NCBI GenBank assembly: GCA_017883105.1
Contig: JADGOF010000041.1
Coordinates: forward strand, 1-11,581
DNA: 11,581 bases
Direction of reading: 5' to 3'
Source of the DNA: Acidimicrobiales bacterium
Lineage (GTDB): Bacteria > Actinomycetota > Acidimicrobiia > Acidimicrobiales > RAAP-2
In this document: positions 7,804 to 11,581 of the stretch, piece by piece
Numbering within the stretch: the stretch's first letter is position 1
Layout: every line of letters starts with the position of its first letter
The notes under the pieces: model-generated
Databases searched by the model: none
Told to the model about the DNA's origin: nothing
What the model saw: only the letters and a program-made list of their open reading frames with translations
Made by a program: the position numbers and the translations under genes

Positions 7804-8528
7804 GGTCGGTCGGGTCCTGACGGGTCGGAAGGCAGGGGGCGCTCCCACTGCATGAGCAGCGACTCGGTACCGGAATGGAGTTCGAAGCGTTCGGCGACGA
7901 CGAACCCGGCACGCTCGTAGAGAGCGACGGCACCGTGGTTGTCCGATCCGACCACCACGTGAGCTGTATCGAACCCTCCTTCCTCGACCTCCTGGAGGAA
8001 GGAGGCCACCAGCTCTCGACCGACTCCTCGGCCCTGCCAGTTCGGTTCGACGGCGATGGCGAGGAGCTCCGCTCCCCGGCCCTTCCCGTCCCCGCTTGGG
8101 GCCCCGTGGCCCAGGGTGTCGAGGACCTTGCGCCATCCGGTGACAAGGCGGCCAGCCGAGCGCAAGGCAGCGGGGATCCCGTCCCGCCAGAGGAAACGCC
8201 GGTAGAGGCCGGCAACGTCGGTCGAGCCGGCGATGAACCCGACGGTGGATCCCCGGCTTTCTGCGACGAGGACGAAGGAGCCCGCCGACAGAGTGACGCG
8301 ACGATAGAGGCGCTCGAGGAAGCGTGGACCGAGGGCGGAAAGGAAGCCCTGGGAGATCTGGCCAGCGTGGAGGACAGCTGCTTCTGCGGCATCAGCGCCT
8401 CGGGCCGGACGAATTGTGAGTGGTGGCGTCGCCGGTACTTCCCCTTGGGCCTCAGGATGGGGGGGAGGAGGCGATTCCTCAACAGGTTCGACAGGTGGCG
8501 TCCGCCGTCCGTCTCCGCTCGGCCCCAT
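7800..8528 (-). CDS. GNAT-family N-acetyltransferase (about 242 aa)
   Basis: Predicted acetyl-CoA-dependent acetyltransferase. The core begins at LTIRPARGAD (about residue 37 from this start). The acetyl-CoA-binding motif A is AVEPNWQGRGVGREL (about 139-153), followed by a family-typical SDNHGAVALYERAGF block near the C-terminus. The first 35 or so residues are Pro/Glu-rich and probably disordered. I chose ATG 8528 because GGGGGAG lies six bases upstream. ATG 8534 touches that site, and earlier ATGs at 8567, 8588 and 8627 have no ribosome site. The frame extends to 8627 without a stop. It is first in an operon with the WecA-like transferase (4-bp GTGA overlap) and the aminotransferase, so N-acetylation of a 4-amino sugar nucleotide is a good guess, as in PseH-type GNATs. 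Protein acetylation or another small-molecule role remains possible. Confidence 0.8.
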   Translation of the reverse strand: MGPSGDGRRTPPVEPVEESPPPPHPEAQGEVPATPPLTIRPARGADAAEAAVLHAGQISQGFLSALGPRFLERLYRRVTLSAGSFVLVAESRGSTVGFIAGSTDVAGLYRRFLWRDGIPAALRSAGRLVTGWRKVLDTLGHGAPSGDGKGRGAELLAIAVEPNWQGRGVGRELVASFLQEVEEGGFDTAHVVVGSDNHGAVALYERAGFVVAERFELHSGTESLLMQWERPLPSDPSGPDRP

Positions 8529-8631
8529 CGTCATCTCCCCCGGCGTCCGATGGGAGGCCTGGATCATGCGCGACCGTGCGTCACGCATCGGATCGAGTCT
8601 ACGACCTGTTCCTCTTATTGTGGCCATGTAC

Positions 8632-8645
8632 TAGATTGGTTTCTC
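8632..8645 (+). promoter_or_regulatory. Candidate -10 element of a leaderless cysD promoter
   Basis: TAGATT (8632-8637) fits the TANNNT -10 pattern and ends eight bases before the cysD ATG (8646), so transcription would start at or next to the start codon. No Shine-Dalgarno precedes that ATG, which agrees with a leaderless mRNA, common in actinobacteria. No good -35 is seen; the hexamer at the usual spacing is TTCCTC. Confidence 0.35.
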
Positions 8646-9581
8646 ATGGAACGGGATTGGGGCGTCGCCGGGTCGGGCCAATATCAGCTGTCCGAGCTTC
8701 AGAATATCGAAGCGCAATCGATCCATATCATCCGCGAGGTTGCCGCAGAATTCGAACGCCCGGTGCTCCTCTTTTCCGGGGGGAAGGACTCCGTTGTCAT
8801 GCTCCGGCTGGCACAAAAAGCCTTCTGGCCTGGCAGGATTCCGTTCCCGGTGATGCACATCGACACGGGCCACAATTTCACTGAGGTACTGGAGTTCCGT
8901 GATCGCTGTGTGACGGAGATCGGGGCCACGCTGGTGGTCGCCTCGGTGCAGCATTCGATCGACAGCGGGAGGGTGGCCGAAGAAGCCGGCCCGAATCCGT
9001 CCCGCAATCGTCTCCAGACCCGGACCCTTCTGGACGCGATCAACGAACATCGGTTCGATGCGGTATTTGGCGGGGCCCGGAGGGACGAGGAGAAGGCCAG
9101 GGCCAAGGAGCGGGTTTTCTCGTTCCGGGACGAGTTCGGGCAGTGGGATCCGAAGAACCAGCGGCCCGAACTGTGGTCGCTGTTCAATGGAAGGCACCGG
9201 TCTGGTGAGCACATCCGGGTGTTCCCGCTGTCGGACTGGACCGAACTGGACATCTGGCAGTACGTGGTCGAGGAGCAGATCGATCTGCCGTCCATCTACT
9301 TCTCTCATCGGCGTCACGTCTTCCGGCGTGACGGCATGCTGCTGGCAGTGGGCCCCCACGTGTCCCCTCGCGACGACGAGGAGACCTTTGAGGCCACGGT
9401 GCGCTATCGGACCGTGGGAGACATGACTTGTACGGGAGCGGTGGAATCCAGCGCATCCTCGGCGGAGGACATCGTCATCGAGGTCGCAGCCTCACGATTG
9501 ACCGAACGAGGTGCCACCCGAGCGGATGACCGGGTGAGCGAGGCAGCTATGGAGGACCGCAAGCGGGAGGGCTACTTCTAG
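8646..9581 (+). CDS. cysD: Sulfate adenylyltransferase subunit 2 (ATP sulfurylase small subunit, CysD)
   Basis: Catalytic subunit of heterodimeric ATP sulfurylase; with CysN it makes adenosine 5'-phosphosulfate (APS) from sulfate and ATP. The PP-loop motif SGGKDS is at 44-49. The family block FGGARRDEEKARAKER starts at 131, VRYRTVGDMTCTGAVES at about 253, and the conserved ending is MEDRKREGYF. The 311-aa length is normal. ATG 8646 is taken as the start, with CysD similarity beginning at about YQLSELQNIEAQSIHI. The long open frame upstream (to 7875) is antisense to the acetyltransferase and is not part of it. The stop shares its last base with the cysN GTG (TAGTG), so the two subunits are probably translated together. 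It is divergent from the acetyltransferase operon. Confidence 0.95.
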   Translation: MERDWGVAGSGQYQLSELQNIEAQSIHIIREVAAEFERPVLLFSGGKDSVVMLRLAQKAFWPGRIPFPVMHIDTGHNFTEVLEFRDRCVTEIGATLVVASVQHSIDSGRVAEEAGPNPSRNRLQTRTLLDAINEHRFDAVFGGARRDEEKARAKERVFSFRDEFGQWDPKNQRPELWSLFNGRHRSGEHIRVFPLSDWTELDIWQYVVEEQIDLPSIYFSHRRHVFRRDGMLLAVGPHVSPRDDEETFEATVRYRTVGDMTCTGAVESSASSAEDIVIEVAASRLTERGATRADDRVSEAAMEDRKREGYF

Positions 9582-10831
9582 TGGAATTGCTACGCCTAGC
9601 CACAGCCGGGTCGGTCGACGACGGCAAAAGTACCCTTATCGGCCGGCTGCTCTTCGACTCGAAAGCAATCTTCGAGGACCAACTCGAGTCGGTCGAGCGC
9701 GTGAGCCGGCAGCGCGGTGATGAGTACACCGACCTGGCGTTGCTCACCGACGGCCTCCGCGCCGAGCGCGAACAGGGGATCACCATCGATGTCGCCTATC
9801 GGTATTTCGCCACTCCGGCGCGTAAATTCATCATTGCCGACACCCCGGGGCATATTCAGTACACCCGCAACATGGTCACGGGGAACTCCAATGCCGACCT
9901 CACCATCGTCCTCGTCGATGCCCGCAAAGGGATTGTCGAGCAGACCCGCCGGCACGCCTTTTTGGCCTCGCTCCTCCGCGTACCTCACATCCTCCTGTGC
10001 GTGAACAAGATGGACCTGGTCGGTTACGACCGAGACGTGTTCGAGTCCTTACGCGAGGAGTTCGCGGCGTTCGCCAGCCGGCTCGATGTCGCCGACCTCA
10101 GCTTCATCCCGATCTCGGCCCTGCAGGGTGACAACGTCGTCCAGCGCTCGGTCAACATGCCCTGGTACGAGGGCGCGTCACTGCTCCATCACCTTGAGCA
10201 GGTCTACATCTCCTCCGACCGCAATCTGATCGACCCGCGCCTACCGGTTCAGTGGGTGATCCGTCCCCAAGCGGCCAGCCGACTGGACTATCGGGGGTAT
10301 GCCGGCCGGGTGGCGGGCGGGGTGTTTCGCCCGGGTGACCAGGTGATGGTCCTTCCGTCGGGATTGACGACCACGGTCGCAGGCATCGACACATTCGACG
10401 GACCGCTTGATGAGGCATTTCCGCCGATGTCGGTGACAATCAGGCTCGACGACGACATCGACATCTCGCGCGGCGATCTGATCTGTCGTCCGATGAACCA
10501 GCCGACCGTCGGGCAGGACCTCGATGCCATGGTTGCCTGGATGACGGAGCGTCCGTTGGCGCCGGGAGACTTCCTGGCCCTCAAGCACACCACGCGCTGG
10601 GTCCGGGCCGTGGTACGCGACATCCACTATCGCCTGGATGTGAACACGCTCCACCGGGACGAATCAGCCACTTCACTCGCCCTCAACGACGTCGGGCGAG
10701 TGAGTCTTCGTGTGACGCAACCGCTCTACTACGACAGTTACCGCCGCAACCGCCAGACCGGCTCGTTCATTCTGGCAGCAGAGGACACCGACGTCACCGC
10801 AGGCGCCGGCATGTTGCTCGGTCCTGACTGA
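9581..10831 (+). CDS. cysN: Sulfate adenylyltransferase subunit 1 (GTPase subunit, CysN)
   Basis: GTP-hydrolysing partner of CysD; GTP hydrolysis drives the unfavourable formation of APS. All elongation-factor-like GTPase motifs are visible: G1 GSVDDGKS (10-17), G2 region GITID (66-70), G3 DTPGH (87-91), G4 NKMD (142-145) and a G5-like ISALQGDN. A beta-barrel domain follows, with VIRPQAASRLDYRGYAGRV. At 416 aa it is a stand-alone CysN, shorter than the enterobacterial protein (about 475 aa) and without the fused C-terminal kinase of CysNC proteins; APS kinase is a separate gene downstream. The GTG start overlaps the cysD stop by one base and gives MELLRLATAGSVDDGKS, the usual N-terminus. Confidence 0.95.
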   Translation: MELLRLATAGSVDDGKSTLIGRLLFDSKAIFEDQLESVERVSRQRGDEYTDLALLTDGLRAEREQGITIDVAYRYFATPARKFIIADTPGHIQYTRNMVTGNSNADLTIVLVDARKGIVEQTRRHAFLASLLRVPHILLCVNKMDLVGYDRDVFESLREEFAAFASRLDVADLSFIPISALQGDNVVQRSVNMPWYEGASLLHHLEQVYISSDRNLIDPRLPVQWVIRPQAASRLDYRGYAGRVAGGVFRPGDQVMVLPSGLTTTVAGIDTFDGPLDEAFPPMSVTIRLDDDIDISRGDLICRPMNQPTVGQDLDAMVAWMTERPLAPGDFLALKHTTRWVRAVVRDIHYRLDVNTLHRDESATSLALNDVGRVSLRVTQPLYYDSYRRNRQTGSFILAAEDTDVTAGAGMLLGPD

Positions 10832-10847
10832 AGATGGCCTGAAGGCC

Positions 10848-11474
10848 ATGACGTCGCCGAATGTTACCTGGCACCACGGTGATGTCAGCCGTGCGGAGCG
10901 GGAAGAGATCCTCGGAGCTCGGGGAGCTACCCTGTGGCTGACCGGTCTCTCCGGCTCGGGGAAGTCCACGCTGGCTTCAGCTGTCGAGAGTTGCCTTGTC
11001 CGAGGTGGCCGAAATGCCTATCGGCTTGACGGCGACAATCTCCGAAGCGGATTGAACGGCGATCTCGGATTCGGCCGCGAAGCTCGTGAGGAGAACGCTC
11101 GACGAGCTGCTGAGGCGGCCCGTCTGTTCGCCGATGCCGGATTAGTGGCCATTGTCGCTCTTATCAGCCCGTACGCCGAATCACGGCGCAGTGCCCGCCG
11201 GCTCCACGAGCGTTCCGCATTGCCTTTCGTCGAGGTGTACATGGCCGCTTCGGTGGAACTGTGCGCAGCCCGCGACCCGAAAGGGCTGTACGCCCGGGCT
11301 TCCGGGGGCACCCTCGGGTCGTTCACCGGGGTAGACGACCCCTACGAGGTCCCCGACGCACCCGATGTGGTGATCGAACATCGCACATCTGTCGGCGAGG
11401 CCGTCGACGCGGTGATGGGGGCACTGGCCCGGGCTGAGTCCGCCAACCACCGCCACGGAGCGGCTGGTGGGTGA
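10848..11474 (+). CDS. cysC: Adenylylsulfate (APS) kinase, CysC
   Basis: Phosphorylates APS at the 3' position to give PAPS, the donor for sulfotransferases. The Walker A motif is GLSGSGKST (33-41). DGDNLR (61-66) is the conserved substrate loop, ISPY (106-109) carries the active-site serine, and DPKGLYARA with FTGVDDPYE (159-167) forms the lid and APS-binding region. All key residues are intact, so it should be active. At 208 aa it is a single-domain enzyme with a short polar tail. It lies 16 bp after cysN with GAAGG two bases before the ATG, a tight ribosome site. Many actinobacteria reduce APS directly and do not need PAPS for cysteine, so its presence beside sulfotransferases points to sulfation. 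Confidence 0.95.
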   Translation: MTSPNVTWHHGDVSRAEREEILGARGATLWLTGLSGSGKSTLASAVESCLVRGGRNAYRLDGDNLRSGLNGDLGFGREAREENARRAAEAARLFADAGLVAIVALISPYAESRRSARRLHERSALPFVEVYMAASVELCAARDPKGLYARASGGTLGSFTGVDDPYEVPDAPDVVIEHRTSVGEAVDAVMGALARAESANHRHGAAGG

Positions 11475-11475
11475 C

Positions 11476-11501
11476 GGCAGCAGTCTGGCACTCATGCTGC
11501 C
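11476..11501 (+). terminator. Hairpin just after cysC, probable terminator
   Basis: GGCAGCA (11476-11482) pairs with TGCTGCC (11495-11501) across a 12-base loop, starting one base after the cysC stop codon. There is no T-run, only TTG after the stem. Its position at the end of the cysDNC operon supports a terminator or mRNA-stabilising role. From 11502 to the window end I see no gene and no convincing promoter. Confidence 0.4.
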
Positions 11502-11581
11502 TTGACCGCAGACAGTCATCGGTCAACTCCTCACCGTTGCATCTGGGCGCCAGCACTCGAGGTGAATGTAGCATTTGTGGT

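Noticed and set aside
7804..8136. N-terminal extension of the WecA-like gene
   Set aside because: It is Arg/Gly/Pro-rich sequence overlapping the acetyltransferase in another frame. GTG 7803 gives a normal WecA-like N-terminus and a 4-bp overlap.
7067..8482. 471-codon open frame on the minus strand
   Set aside because: It is a shadow of the acetyltransferase and WecA-like genes, Ser/Arg/Pro-rich with no motifs.
7875..8645. Long in-frame open extension upstream of cysD
   Set aside because: It is antisense to the acetyltransferase gene, shows no CysD similarity, and CysD family length is met from ATG 8646.
8631..9359. 242-codon minus-strand open frame
   Set aside because: It is antisense to cysD, which is unmistakable on the plus strand.
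11537..11574. TTGCAT and TAGCAT as a promoter for a gene beyond the window
   Set aside because: The spacer is 26 bases, too long for a normal sigma-70-type promoter, and no downstream gene is visible.

Overview
The window looks like chromosomal DNA from a high-GC Gram-positive bacterium, probably an actinomycete-type lineage (Actinomycetota, perhaps Acidimicrobiia). The evidence is strong G/C preference at third codon positions, several GTG/TTG starts, tightly overlapping genes and hairpin terminators without U-tracts. The lineage is an inference from style only; there is no rRNA or marker gene. I see no tRNA, CRISPR array, IS element or phage gene.

The layout from left to right is as follows. 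(1) Positions 2-412 (+) hold the 3' end of a family-2 glycosyltransferase. It ends at a strong shared hairpin (424-451). (2) Positions 4743 to 458 (-) hold a compact operon: a 709-aa WbsX/GH99-like protein fused to a SAM methyltransferase, a sulfotransferase with a coiled-coil tail, a doubtful 84-codon ORF joined to both neighbours by ATGA overlaps, and a second, different sulfotransferase. (3) About 4861/4901-5626 (+) is an FkbM-type methyltransferase whose N-terminus may be frameshifted. (4) Positions 8528 to 5720 (-) hold a three-gene operon with two 4-bp overlaps: a GNAT acetyltransferase, a WecA/MraY-like polyprenyl-phosphate sugar-phosphate transferase, and a DegT/DnrJ/EryC1 (PglE/EpsN-like) sugar aminotransferase. 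(5) Positions 8646 to 11474 (+) hold cysD, cysN and a separate cysC. These form a complete sulfate-to-PAPS activation module, followed by a hairpin.

Together the genes read as part of a surface-glycan locus. The aminotransferase and GNAT could make an N-acetylated amino sugar nucleotide, and the WecA-like enzyme could load it on a lipid carrier. The GT2 and WbsX proteins could extend the chain, the methyltransferases could methylate it, and the two sulfotransferases could sulfate it using PAPS from CysD/CysN/CysC. No sulfate-reduction gene is present, which fits PAPS being used for sulfation rather than cysteine synthesis. The families are recognised from motifs; the joint pathway and its product are inference.
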